Source: Streptomyces sp. NBC_01214
Lineage (GTDB): Bacteria > Actinomycetota > Actinomycetes > Streptomycetales > Streptomycetaceae
DNA length: 64,000 nt
NCBI RefSeq assembly: GCF_026340975.1
Contig: NZ_JAPEOS010000002.1
Span: forward strand, 1,919,001 to 1,983,000
Direction: 5' to 3'
Shown: one piece after another, positions 37,238 through 45,841 of the stretch
How the letters are laid out: every line of letters begins with the position of its first letter
Position numbering within the stretch: the stretch's first letter is position 1
The notes under the pieces: model-generated
Seen by the model: only the letters and a program-made list of their open reading frames with translations
The model's database searches: none
What the model was told of the DNA's origin: nothing
Program-made: the position numbers and the translations under genes

Positions 37238-38881
37238 CTAGCCCGCGATCCGCGCCCGTTCCACCACCGCGCGCAGGTCCAGGCTGTGCGGCAGCGTGCC
37301 AAAGGCCGCGCCCCAGTCACCGCCCAGCCGCGAGGCGCAGAAGGCGTCCGCGACCTCCGGCGGGGCCCACCGCACCAGCAACGATCCCTGGAGCACCAGC
37401 GCCATGCGCTCGACCACGCGGCGGGCGCGCGCCTCGATGCCCTCCAGATCGGCGAGATCCGTCAGCAGGTCCTTGATGGCCGAGTCCAGCCGGTGGTCGG
37501 CGCCCCGGGCCAGGCCGACCTCCTGGAGGAAGGCGTTCAGCGCCTGCGGCTCGCGCTGGAGGGCGCGCAGTACGTCCAGCGCCTGCACGTTGCCCGAGCC
37601 CTCCCAGATGGAGTTCAGCGGGGATTCGCGCAGCAGTCTGGGCAGTCCCGACTCCTCTACGTAGCCGTTGCCCCCCAGACATTCCAGAGCCTCCGCCACC
37701 ATCGGCGTACAGCGCTTGGTCACCCAGTACTTGGCGGCGGGCACGGCGAGGCGCAGGAAGGCCTTCTCCTGCTCGGTCGCGGCGTCGTTGGCGGCCGCCA
37801 GGCGCAGGGTCAAGGTGGTGGCGGCCTCCGACTCCAGGGCGAGATCGGCGAGCACGTTGCGCATCAGCGGCTGGTCGATGAGCGGTGCTCCGAAAGCAGA
37901 GCGGTGCTCCGCGTGGTGCACCGCCTGCGTCAGGGCCTGCCGCATCAGCGAGGCCGAGCCGATGACGCAGTCCAGCCGGGTCGCCGCGACCATCTCGATG
38001 ATGGTCCGCACCCCGCGGCCCTCCTCACCGACCCGCCGCGCCCACGTCCCGTCGAACTCCACCTCGCTCGACGCGTTCGACTTGTTGCCCAGCTTGTCCT
38101 TCAGCCGCTGGATCGCGAAGACGTTGCGCGTACCGTCCGGCAGCACCCGCGGCACCAGGAAGCACGTCAGCCCGCCCGGGGCCTGCGCCAGCACCAGGAA
38201 GCCGTCGCACATCGGCGCCGAGCAGAACCACTTGTGCCCGGTCAACAGGTATTCGCCGGACGCGTCCAGCGGTACCGCGGCCGTCGTGTTCGCCCGTACG
38301 TCGCTGCCGCCCTGCTTCTCCGTCATCCCCATGCCGAAGAGGACGCCGCCCTTCTCGGCGGCCGGCCGCAGCCCCTGCTCGTACACGTGCGAGGTCAGCC
38401 GCGGCTCCCATTCCGCGGCCAGCTCCGGATCGGCGCGCAGCGCCGGCACGGCGGCGTGCGTCATCGAGATCGGGCAGCCGTGCCCCGCCTCGGCCTGCGA
38501 CCAGATGAAGAAACCGGCGGCCCGGCGCAGATGGCCGGCCGGACGCCCCCAGGCGTCGGTGAGCCCGGACGTCACGGCGTGCCCGAGCAGCCGGTGCCAG
38601 GACGGGTGGAAATCGACCTCGTCGATCCGGTTCCCGTACCGGTCGTGCGTCCTCAACTTGGGCGGATTCTCGTTCGACTGCACACCCCATTCCTGGGCCT
38701 GCGCGGAACCGGCCGCCCGACCGAGGTCGGTGAGCTCCTGCCTTACCTCGCCGAGGAGTTCGGGATCCGCGGAGGCGAGGTGACGCTCGACGCCCTCGGT
38801 GAGGGCCCGATCGCCGCCGTAGACGTCGTACCCCACCAGGGGCGGGGCCTGGTTGCTGACTGTGTGGGTGGTGGCTGCCAT
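37238..38881 (-). CDS. AidB-like acyl-CoA dehydrogenase family protein
   Basis: A 547-residue flavoprotein of the acyl-CoA dehydrogenase superfamily, closest to the AidB subgroup linked to alkylation response. AidB markers are FGMGMTEKQGGSDVRANTT and GHKWFCSAPMCDGFLVLAQ for FAD binding, and LECLGGNGYVEESGLPRLLRESPLNSIWEGSGN split over its C-terminal domain, where the catalytic Glu is replaced as in AidB. DNA protection is shown for E. coli AidB but not assumed here. Start: ATG at 38879-38881 (MAATTHTVS). Only 17 bp separate it from the divergent BrkB gene. Confidence 0.85.
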   Translation of the reverse strand: MAATTHTVSNQAPPLVGYDVYGGDRALTEGVERHLASADPELLGEVRQELTDLGRAAGSAQAQEWGVQSNENPPKLRTHDRYGNRIDEVDFHPSWHRLLGHAVTSGLTDAWGRPAGHLRRAAGFFIWSQAEAGHGCPISMTHAAVPALRADPELAAEWEPRLTSHVYEQGLRPAAEKGGVLFGMGMTEKQGGSDVRANTTAAVPLDASGEYLLTGHKWFCSAPMCDGFLVLAQAPGGLTCFLVPRVLPDGTRNVFAIQRLKDKLGNKSNASSEVEFDGTWARRVGEEGRGVRTIIEMVAATRLDCVIGSASLMRQALTQAVHHAEHRSAFGAPLIDQPLMRNVLADLALESEAATTLTLRLAAANDAATEQEKAFLRLAVPAAKYWVTKRCTPMVAEALECLGGNGYVEESGLPRLLRESPLNSIWEGSGNVQALDVLRALQREPQALNAFLQEVGLARGADHRLDSAIKDLLTDLADLEGIEARARRVVERMALVLQGSLLVRWAPPEVADAFCASRLGGDWGAAFGTLPHSLDLRAVVERARIAG

Positions 38882-38898
38882 GCGGATACCGTAAGGAC

Positions 38899-40014
38899 GT
38901 GCAGCCAGCAAAAGAAACACCCGAGCGGATCCCAGGACGGCTCCACCGGGCCCGCGCCCTCTACCGCAACGTCTCGATGCGGAAGATGGGCTGGCTGCTA
39001 CTGAAGGACACCGTCAACTCGTGCATCGAGTACCGGATCCTCGGGCTCGCGGCCGAGGCGGCGTTCTTCACGCTGCTCTCGCTGCCCCCGCTCTTCCTGG
39101 GCCTGCTCGGTCTGCTCGGCTACGTGGACGGCTGGACGGACACCCGTACGGTGGAAAGCATCGAGGAGAACATCCTGGCGGCGGTCGGCACGGTCCTGTC
39201 CGACCGGGGCGTCAACGACATCGCGCGGCCCCTGCTCGACGACGTCACCCGCAGCGGCCGACCCGACCTGATCTCGCTCGGTTTCGCCTTCGCCCTGTGG
39301 TCGGGATCGCGCGCCGTCAACGTCTTCATCGACACCATCACCGTGATGTACGGGCTCGACGGCCAGCGCGGCATCGTCAAGACCAGGCTGCTGGCCTTCC
39401 TGCTCTACATCATCGCCCTGCTGATCGGCGCGATCGTGCTGCCGCTGATGGTGGTGGGGCCGGACGCGGTCGTCCGGTTGGTGCCCTGGGGCACCGAAGT
39501 GATCGCGGTCCTGTACTGGCCGACCGTGACCCTGCTGTCCATCGCCTTCCTCACGACGCTCTACCACGTGTCCGTGCCCGTGCGCTCGCCGTGGATCGAG
39601 GACGTGCCCGGGGCACTGGTGGCCCTCGCCATGTGGGTGCTGGGCTCGTTCCTGCTGCGGATCTACCTCACCAACACGGTGGAGGGGCCGACGATCTACG
39701 GGTCACTGGCCGCGCCCGTGGCCGTGCTCCTGTGGATCGGCATCTCGGCCTTCGCGGTGCTGGTCGGGGCCGCCGTCAACGCCGCGATCGACCGGGTCTG
39801 GCCCTCCGTGGCCACGGCGGCGGCGCGCGAGGCGAACGAGCGGGCCCGGGAGGCGGAGGCCGCCCAGCTGATCGCGCGGGCCGCCGCCTGGCGGGCGATG
39901 GCGGAGGGCGAGTCGGAGGACGACGAGGACGACGGGATGCCGTCGGAGTTCCCGGAGCGGTGGTCGAAGTTCTTGCCGCCCGAGGACTACCACTCCCGGC
40001 TGCGCAAGCACTGA
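38899..40014 (+). CDS. YihY/BrkB family membrane protein
   Basis: A 371-residue membrane protein with about six hydrophobic segments between residues 45 and 300 and a charged C-terminal tail ending EDDEDDG. The segment EAAFFTLLSLPPLFLGLLGLL and the later TLYHVSVPVRSPWIEDVPGAL are typical of YihY/BrkB proteins, formerly annotated as ribonuclease BN by mistake. The role is unknown. Start: GTG at 38899. It is divergent from the AidB-like gene with overlapping promoters in a very short spacer. Confidence 0.85.
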   Translation: MQPAKETPERIPGRLHRARALYRNVSMRKMGWLLLKDTVNSCIEYRILGLAAEAAFFTLLSLPPLFLGLLGLLGYVDGWTDTRTVESIEENILAAVGTVLSDRGVNDIARPLLDDVTRSGRPDLISLGFAFALWSGSRAVNVFIDTITVMYGLDGQRGIVKTRLLAFLLYIIALLIGAIVLPLMVVGPDAVVRLVPWGTEVIAVLYWPTVTLLSIAFLTTLYHVSVPVRSPWIEDVPGALVALAMWVLGSFLLRIYLTNTVEGPTIYGSLAAPVAVLLWIGISAFAVLVGAAVNAAIDRVWPSVATAAAREANERAREAEAAQLIARAAAWRAMAEGESEDDEDDGMPSEFPERWSKFLPPEDYHSRLRKH

Positions 40015-40039
40015 GGGGCCGCGGGACGGCGGGGAAACG

Positions 40040-40873
40040 CTACGCCGGGCCCTTCACGCCCCAGGCGGTGAGCAGGCCGGGGGAGAGCGCGGCGCAGTCC
40101 GGCGAGTCCAGGTAGCGGATCGCCGCGTCGATCGCCGCGTCGTCGACCAGCCCGGTGGCCGTCATGGGCCCCCGCGCGCGTTCCCACGTACCGGCCCAGA
40201 ACCGGCTGATGGGGCTGCCGGGCAGCAGCGGGGGGACGAGGATCTCGGCCCCCACGGACAGCAGACCGGCCTCCCGCAGGTGCTCGGGATACTCCGGTAC
40301 CCAGGAGACGTCGGTGCCCAGGCTGTCCCCGAGCCCCTGCCACATCGCCCGCATCACCCGCCCGTACGTGGTCGTCGGCGCGGCGGGGGTGGTCAGGTCG
40401 ACCGCGTCGCCGAGGACCAGGACACCGCCCGGGGCGACCAGGGAGGCGAGCTTGCCGATCATCCGCGGCCAGTTCCGCAGGTGCATCAGCACGAACCGGG
40501 CGTGCACCAGCTGGAACCGTCCCGGACTGAAGTCCAGGGCGGTGACGTCCGCCTCCAGCGGAGTGAGCCCGGGCGCCGGGTGCGCCCTGAGGAACGCCGT
40601 GTCCCGGTCGACGGCGAGGACCTCCGAGACCCCGGCCCGCTCCAGCAGGAGCCGGGCGACCGTGCCCGTGCCCGCGCCCACGTCCAGGCAGCGCCAGCCC
40701 GGCCCGGCACCCAGCGCGCGCAGCCGTGCCAGCGTGAAGTCGTCGTAGGCGAGCGCGCCGAGGTCGATGCGGTCGTCCTCGCCCGCCAGCTCCGGCCGGA
40801 ACACCGCCTCGCCGTAGCGGCCGCCGGCCTCCGCCTCGGGACGCGGCGGCGGGTCGTCGTCGGGCAGGTTCAC
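40040..40873 (-). CDS. Class I SAM-dependent methyltransferase
   Basis: A 277-residue methyltransferase. Motif I is CLDVGAGTGTVARLLLE, the acidic second-strand end is LAVDRD, motif IV is HARFVLMHLRNWPRM and motif V/VI is LVAPGGVLVLGDAVD. The N-terminal ~40 residues are acidic and Pro-rich. The layout is like UbiE-type C- or O-methyltransferases acting on small molecules; the substrate is unknown. The spacer to the AraC pseudogene carries the GATCCGAAAGAGACG repeat motif (41007-41021). Confidence 0.85.
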   Translation of the reverse strand: MNLPDDDPPPRPEAEAGGRYGEAVFRPELAGEDDRIDLGALAYDDFTLARLRALGAGPGWRCLDVGAGTGTVARLLLERAGVSEVLAVDRDTAFLRAHPAPGLTPLEADVTALDFSPGRFQLVHARFVLMHLRNWPRMIGKLASLVAPGGVLVLGDAVDLTTPAAPTTTYGRVMRAMWQGLGDSLGTDVSWVPEYPEHLREAGLLSVGAEILVPPLLPGSPISRFWAGTWERARGPMTATGLVDDAAIDAAIRYLDSPDCAALSPGLLTAWGVKGPA

Positions 40874-41042
40874 GTCCGGACCTCTTCACGGGGGCGGGGA
40901 AAGGGGATGCGGCGGACGCGGCGGATGCGGCCCGCATCGGTCGCATCCGCCGGCCCCACCGATCCTCCACCGGCGCCCTCCCGCCCCACCGAGGCGCGCC
41001 GGGCCTGATCCGAAAGAGACGCCCGGTCCGTAACCTGGAGCG

Positions 41043-41905
41043 GTGTACGAGGAAGCGGTGTCCGGGGCCGTCCCCGGAGCCGTGCGGTGGCGCGCCACCG
41101 CGGGCGGCGGCTCGATGGCGCTGCCCGACGGCTGCACGGACCTGCTGTGGGTCGACGGGCGGCTGCTGGTGGCCGGACCCGACACCGGGCCGCATCCGGC
41201 CGGGGAGGTCCCCGGCGGCGCCTTCGCGGGGATCCGGCGCGCGCCGGGCACTGCGCCCGCGCGGTCCGGCGGGCGTCCGCCCTGGTCGAGGGGTACGGGG
41301 ACGAGGGGTACGGGGACGTGCGCGCGAGACTCGAGGCACTGGCCCGCGCCCGCGCCGCCGATGCCGGTGCCGGTGCGCCCGACCTGCTGACCGCCGAGGT
41401 CGTGGCCCGGCGCCGCGCGGGGGAGGCGGTGGCCGCGATCGCCCGCGCCGTCGGCCCAGGGGGTGTCTTGCCGGTCAGGCCGGGCTCGCGGGCCCCGGCA
41501 CCGCGCCTTGCCGCGCTGTCCTCGGTCGGCGACGCTCCGCGTCGCCTCCCTCGTCCGCCTCGCGATGCTTCCCCTCGGCCCTGCGGGCCTGGGGAGACCC
41601 CATGGCACCGGACACCGCTCCCTGATCCGGCCCGACCGACACGACACCTCCTCAGGGAGCGGCAGCTGCACCGGCGCTCGCTGGACGCCTTCGGGTACGG
41701 CCCCCGGACGCCCGGCCGCATCCTGCGGCTGCGCCGCGCCCCGGCCCCGGCCCGCGGGGGCCTGCCGTACGCCGACTTCGCCTGCGTCGCCGGGTACGCC
41801 GACCAGGCGCACCTCGCCCGTGAGACCCTGCGGGCCTACGCGGCCGGAGCCGACGGGGCGAAGAGCGAGACCCCGCAGCCGTCCGGGTCGAGGACGACGG
41901 CGTAG
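41043..41905 (+). pseudogene. AraC family transcriptional regulator, broken
   Basis: The N-terminal sensor of a DUF6597-type AraC regulator is clear from the GTG at 41043 (GAVRWRATAGGGSMALPDGC). After APGTAPA (about 41260) the reading frame shifts; a second frame then gives ALVEGYGDEGYGDVRARLE and the first helix-turn-helix (VVARRRAGEAVAAIARAVG). There the sequence is interrupted by 195 extra bases (41456-41650), after which homology resumes with LRERQLHRRSLDAFGYGP and YADFACVAGYADQAHLARE. The C-terminus runs into the 3' end of the convergent VOC gene. The missing sensor part, the frameshift and the insertion in the DNA-binding helix together show a dead gene. Confidence 0.8.
41462..41648. 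mobile_element. 187-bp inverted-repeat element inserted in the AraC gene
   Basis: The left end GGTGTCTTGCCGGTCAGGCC (continuing GG, 41462-41483) and the right end, read inverted (41627-41648), agree at 19 of 22 positions. The core shares GCTTCCCCTCGGCCCTGCGG and GGAGACCCCA-GGCACCGGAC with repeat copy B near 1.6 kb. Near-identical CCCAGGG and CTCAGGG flank it and may be a decayed target duplication. No transposase frame exists, so it is a MITE-like passenger. It splits an otherwise recognisable helix-turn-helix, which proves that it was inserted. Confidence 0.65.
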
Positions 41906-42237
41906 CGCTGGCCCCAGAAGGCGTCCCAGGGCTTCAGGTGTCCGGTGTGCCCGGCGGCGGTCAGTTCGGCGTAGAGCGCGTCCACTTCGGCGGGGGAGTC
42001 GCACAGGAAGGCCAGGTCCCGGCGGCCGTCGCCGGTGGGCGGGGTCCACGACGGGTCGAAGGAGCGGACGGTGTCCTCCGTGTCCCACGCGATCCGCAGG
42101 CCCCCGGGCAGGACGGCCTCCACGTGCGGCAGGCCGTCGGCCTCGGCCGGGACGTCCAGCCCGAGGCGGCGGTAGAAGGCGAGCGAGGCGGCCATGTCGG
42201 AGACCACCATGCCGATGAGGTCGAATCGAGGAGTCAT
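41836..42237 (-). CDS. VOC family protein (glyoxalase/bleomycin resistance fold)
   Basis: A 133-residue protein with two beta-alpha-beta-beta-beta modules. DLIGMVVSDMAASLAFYRRLGLD opens the first and DLAFLCDSPAEVDALYAELTAAG the second, ending in AVVLDPDGCGVSLFAPS, which holds a typical third strand. The metal-site residues are not complete enough to call glyoxalase I, so a binding or unknown dioxygenase-like role is as likely. Its last 70 bp overlap, tail to tail, the degraded AraC gene. Confidence 0.88.
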   Translation of the reverse strand: MTPRFDLIGMVVSDMAASLAFYRRLGLDVPAEADGLPHVEAVLPGGLRIAWDTEDTVRSFDPSWTPPTGDGRRDLAFLCDSPAEVDALYAELTAAGHTGHLKPWDAFWGQRYAVVLDPDGCGVSLFAPSAPAA

Positions 42238-42313
42238 GGCAACAGGCTAGGCGGGCACCGGGCGGCCGTCTTGAACGCATCGGACACCGGCCGCGCCGTG
42301 TCACGCCCCGGCA

Positions 42314-42763
42314 TCAGCGCGGCCGGCGCGCCGCCACCACCGCGCAGGCGACCGCGAGCGGCAGCTCCGCGCCCGCCGCCAGCAGCAGCGCCATCCCCTG
42401 ACCACCGGTCCCGGCCGAGGTCGTGACGTCGAACCAGGCGTCCATCACCAGCAGCGCGGCCGTCGCCGCCGCGACCGGGGACGCGCGGGGATCCCGCCGG
42501 CGCAGCAGCGCCCCGGTGCCGGTCAGCCCGGCGGCCAGCATCAGGTCCAGGCCGATCCACGCGGTGGACCAGTTGGAGACCTCGCTGGTCTGCGGCATCG
42601 TCTTCGCCAGCACCACGACCCAGGGCAGTAACACCAGGCCGGCGCCGGTGAGCACGGTGGCCGTAAGGGGGGCGCGGGACGTGCGTGCTGCGCGGAGGAT
42701 GCGGGCGGCGCGGGGAGCTCGCGGGGTGCGCCAGGCGCGGGCCTGCGGGGTGACGAGGGCCAT
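42314..42763 (-). CDS. Small four-helix membrane protein of unknown function
   Basis: A 149-residue protein with a basic Ala/Arg-rich N-terminus (about 30 residues) and four hydrophobic segments: LTATVLTGAGLVLLPWVVVL, AWIGLDLMLAAGLTGTGALL, VAAATAALLVMDAWFDVT and GMALLLAAGAELPLAVACAV. It resembles the many uncharacterised membrane proteins of Streptomyces. Start: ATG at 42761-42763, with GGAGAT about 7 nt upstream. It is divergent from the histidine kinase gene, with 174 bp between the starts. Confidence 0.75.
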   Translation of the reverse strand: MALVTPQARAWRTPRAPRAARILRAARTSRAPLTATVLTGAGLVLLPWVVVLAKTMPQTSEVSNWSTAWIGLDLMLAAGLTGTGALLRRRDPRASPVAAATAALLVMDAWFDVTTSAGTGGQGMALLLAAGAELPLAVACAVVAARRPR

Positions 42764-42937
42764 GACGAGGATCTCCTTCCGGCCCGGCGGTCCGTCCCCG
42801 GGCACACCACCAGCCTCGTCGGCCGGGCCCGCGGAATCAGTAGCCCCATGATCCGGATCGGGGGTGGCACCAGGTACACCCCCGTACGGGTGCCCGCGTG
42901 ATGGCATGCCCCTGATCAGTGCGATTACCGTACGGAC

Positions 42938-44221
42938 ATGGCAATTCGCGGGGGCGCGCCGAGGCGTACGTACACCTGGATCACGGCGCACGCGCCGTGG
43001 TCGGCATGGGCCTGGCGCAACACGGCCTTCACCGCGGCCGCGATCCCGGCCGCCCTGCCCGTGCTCCTCGGCCTCACGTGCACCGTCACGGCGCCCGGTC
43101 CCGGGCCCGGCACGATCCCGCCGCTGCTGGTCCTGCTGCTCGGCCCGCTCCTCACCCGGCTCCAACGCAGCCGGTTCCGGGCCTTGCTCGGCCTCGAGGT
43201 CCCCAAGGTCGAACGGGAGGGCGGCCGGCTCACCCCGTTCGGACTGGTGCGGCGGATGCGCTCCGAGGCGACCTGGCGGCAGTACGGCTACCACCTGCTG
43301 GTCAGCCCGCTCGCCGCCGTCGCCGGCGCGCTGGTGGTGCTCGCCTGGGCCTTCGGCGTCGCCGCCGCCTGCATCTACGGCTGGATCTGGATCCTGCCCA
43401 CGGAGACCCGAACCGCCGGCTGGAGCAACGACTACGACGCCATCACCTGCGGCGGCGCCCTGCTGCTGCTCGCCGCGCCCTGGCTCGCCGCCCTCTTCGC
43501 CCGGCTGGACGCTGCCGCCGCGGCCGCCCTCCTCGGACCGAACCGGGCCCGCGAACTGGAGCGGCGGGTCGAGGACCTCGCGGAGAGCCGGGCCGGGGTG
43601 CTGGACGCCGCCGACCTCGAACGCCGACGGATCGAACGGGACCTGCACGACGGAGCCCAGCAGCGGCTGGTCGCCCTGGCCATGAACCTCGGCATCGCCC
43701 GCGCCACCCTCCCCGACCTCCCGGCCGAGGCCAAGGCCGTCATCGACGAGGCGCACCGCGAGGCGAAGGAGGCCATCGAGGAGCTGAACAGCCTGGTACG
43801 GGGCCTGCATCCGGCCGTGTTGGAGGACCGCGGGCTCGACGCCGCGCTCTCCGGGATCGCCGCCCGGGCCCCGTTCCCCGTCGAACTGAGCGTGGACATC
43901 GGGCAGCGGCCCGGGGCCACCGTGGAGGCCGTCGCCTACTTCGTGGTCTCCGAAACCCTGGCCAACGTTGCCAAGCACGCCCGGGCGGACCACTGCCGGG
44001 TGCACGTCGTCCGCGGTCCGGCACCGGTCCCGTCCGCCCGCGGCGGGGACCTGCTGCGGATCACCGTCACCGACGACGGGGTGGGCGGCGCCGACCCCGC
44101 CCGCGGCACCGGTCTGGTGGGGCTGCACAAACGCGTAGGGTCGGTCGACGGAACCATCAAGATCGAAAGCCCCCTCGGGGGCCCGACCGTCATCACCGTG
44201 GAGCTGCCGTGCGGGCTGTGA
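42938..44221 (+). CDS. NarL-group sensor histidine kinase
   Basis: A 427-residue kinase. The first half has hydrophobic segments near residues 30-50, 60-75, 120-150 and 170-190; the HisKA_3 domain carries the phosphoacceptor His237 in RIERDLHDGAQQRL, and the HATPase_c domain shows ETLANVAKHARA (N box) and VTDDGVGGADPARGTGLVGL (G boxes). It should phosphorylate the response regulator encoded next, whose start overlaps its last 13 bases. The signal is unknown. Confidence 0.92.
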   Translation: MAIRGGAPRRTYTWITAHAPWSAWAWRNTAFTAAAIPAALPVLLGLTCTVTAPGPGPGTIPPLLVLLLGPLLTRLQRSRFRALLGLEVPKVEREGGRLTPFGLVRRMRSEATWRQYGYHLLVSPLAAVAGALVVLAWAFGVAAACIYGWIWILPTETRTAGWSNDYDAITCGGALLLLAAPWLAALFARLDAAAAAALLGPNRARELERRVEDLAESRAGVLDAADLERRRIERDLHDGAQQRLVALAMNLGIARATLPDLPAEAKAVIDEAHREAKEAIEELNSLVRGLHPAVLEDRGLDAALSGIAARAPFPVELSVDIGQRPGATVEAVAYFVVSETLANVAKHARADHCRVHVVRGPAPVPSARGGDLLRITVTDDGVGGADPARGTGLVGLHKRVGSVDGTIKIESPLGGPTVITVELPCGL

Positions 44222-44865
44222 TCGCCGAGGACTCCGTCCTGCTGCGCATAGGACTCGTCAAAGTCCTCGAAATGGCCGGGTTCGAGGTGGTCGCCGAAAC
44301 CGACGACGCCGAGGGCCTGCTCGCCGCCGTCGCAGAACACCGCCCCCAACTGGCCCTCGTGGACGTACGGATGCCGCCCAGCTTCACCGACGAGGGCGTC
44401 CGGGCGGCCCTGATGATCCGCCAGGAGAGCCCCGGCACGGCGGTGCTGCTGCTCTCGCAGTTCGTGGAGGAACGCTACGCCGCCGATCTGCTGGCCACCC
44501 AGACCGGCGCCGGCATCGGCTACCTGCTCAAGCAACGGGTCGCCGACGTCGAGGAGTTCATCGACGCCCTGCGCCGCGTCGCCTCGGGCGGCACCGCGCT
44601 CGATCCGCAGGTCGTCGCCCAGCTCCTGCTGCGCCGCGGCGGCGGCCCGGACCCGCTGGGCCGGCTCACCCCGCGCGAGCGCGAGGTGCTGGCCCTGATG
44701 GCCGAAGGTCGCTCGAACGCCGGGATCGCGGCCGAACTCGTCGTGAGCGAGAGCGCGGTGGCCAAACACATCAACAGCATCTTCGCCAAACTCGACCTGC
44801 CACCGGCCGACGGCGACCACCGCCGGGTCCTCGCGGTCCTGCGCTTCCTGGACGGTACGCCGTGA
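44209..44865 (+). CDS. NarL/LuxR-type response regulator
   Basis: A 218-residue regulator. The receiver has the acidic pair near Asp8, the phosphorylation site Asp52 (LALVDVRMP) and the conserved Lys of YLLKQRV. The C-terminal LuxR helix-turn-helix is LTPREREVLALMAEGRSNAG and SESAVAKHINSIFAKL. Start: GTG at 44209 inside the end of the kinase gene. It is also coupled to the DUF4097 gene by a GTGA overlap, making a three-gene operon. Confidence 0.93.
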   Translation: MRAVIAEDSVLLRIGLVKVLEMAGFEVVAETDDAEGLLAAVAEHRPQLALVDVRMPPSFTDEGVRAALMIRQESPGTAVLLLSQFVEERYAADLLATQTGAGIGYLLKQRVADVEEFIDALRRVASGGTALDPQVVAQLLLRRGGGPDPLGRLTPREREVLALMAEGRSNAGIAAELVVSESAVAKHINSIFAKLDLPPADGDHRRVLAVLRFLDGTP

Positions 44866-45704
44866 CCCCGGCCGCAGCCGAAGGGTCCCGCCGCAGGCAC
44901 CGCCTGGCCTGGATCACGGCCGCCGCGCTCAGCGCGGTCCTCGTGGTGGTACCGGCAACCTGGCAGGTGTGGTCCTGGGGGAGCGCGGGCGCCCGGAGCG
45001 ACACCCTGAGCGGTGGGAGCGGCGGCCGCCCGGTGACAGCGCTGGAGATCGTGGGGGGCGACGCGGACATCACCCTCACGCCCCGCGCGGACCACGAGGT
45101 CGGCTACCGGGCCACGGTCAGCTGGTCCCTCAAGGCGCCCACCATCGAGGAGAGCCGGCTCGGCGACACCCTGCGGCTGACCCCGCACTGCCCCGGCGAC
45201 GGCTTCTGGCCGGGCGCCGGGGTCGGCTGCTCGGTCCGGCTGGCGGTGACCGTACCCGTGGACATCCCCGTGAAGGTGACGACCCGTTCCGGCCGGATCG
45301 CGCTCAGCGGGCTGGGCGGCGCCGTCGACGCGGAGGTCGACTCCGGCCGGGTCGAGATCGTCGGGCTGCGCGGCGCCCTGCGCGCCAAGGTCGGCTCGGG
45401 CCAGCTGCAGGCCACCGGCCTGGCCTCGCCCCAGGCGGAGATACGGGTCGGCTCGGGCCGGGCCGTCGCCACCTTCGTCACCCCGCCCGACGAGGTGACG
45501 GCCCGCGTCGGCTCCGGCCGCCTGGCCCTCACCGTGCCCGAGGCCACCCGCTTCAAGGTCCGCTGCGAGGCCGGAGCCGGCCGCTGCGAGGTACCGGACG
45601 CCCTGCGTGACGCCACGTCGCCCCACAGCCTGGACATCGAGGCCGGCGTCGGCCGCGCCCGGGCGGCGTACCCGGACGGGCCCTGGGCGGGAGACGGCGG
45701 ATAG
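44862..45704 (+). CDS. DUF4097-like beta-helix membrane-anchored protein
   Basis: A 280-residue protein with one N-terminal membrane anchor (about residues 15-35) and an extracellular beta-rich domain of repeating strands such as VTTRSGRIALSGLGG, AEVDSGRVEIVGLRG, AKVGSGQLQATGLAS and ARVGSGRLALTVPE, the DUF4097 putative-adhesin pattern. In actinobacteria such proteins often follow a NarL-type kinase-regulator pair, as here, and may be its envelope-stress target or sensor partner (inference). Start: GTG at 44862, overlapping the regulator stop. Confidence 0.8.
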   Translation: MTPAAAEGSRRRHRLAWITAAALSAVLVVVPATWQVWSWGSAGARSDTLSGGSGGRPVTALEIVGGDADITLTPRADHEVGYRATVSWSLKAPTIEESRLGDTLRLTPHCPGDGFWPGAGVGCSVRLAVTVPVDIPVKVTTRSGRIALSGLGGAVDAEVDSGRVEIVGLRGALRAKVGSGQLQATGLASPQAEIRVGSGRAVATFVTPPDEVTARVGSGRLALTVPEATRFKVRCEAGAGRCEVPDALRDATSPHSLDIEAGVGRARAAYPDGPWAGDGG

Positions 45705-45728
45705 CGCAGGGCTCGATCGAACCAATTG

Positions 45729-45751
45729 CCGAATGAAGTACCTTCATTCGG
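45729..45751. promoter_or_regulatory. Perfect 10-bp dyad in an AT-rich spacer before the XRE gene
   Basis: CCGAATGAAG-TAC-CTTCATTCGG is exact, and a further half site CTTCATCCG lies at 45786-45794. The whole spacer 45705-45841 is much richer in A/T than its surroundings (for example CATATGATCGCACATGTC and AATTAAATAGATGATC). This suits autoregulation of the XRE repressor and hints that the cluster starting here was acquired. Binding is not shown. Confidence 0.6.
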
Positions 45752-45841
45752 ACATATGATCGCACATGTCAATTAAATAGATGATCTTCATCCGAGGTGT
45801 GGCAAAATCCGCTCAGCAACGGAGCAAGGCGGGGAGCCACC

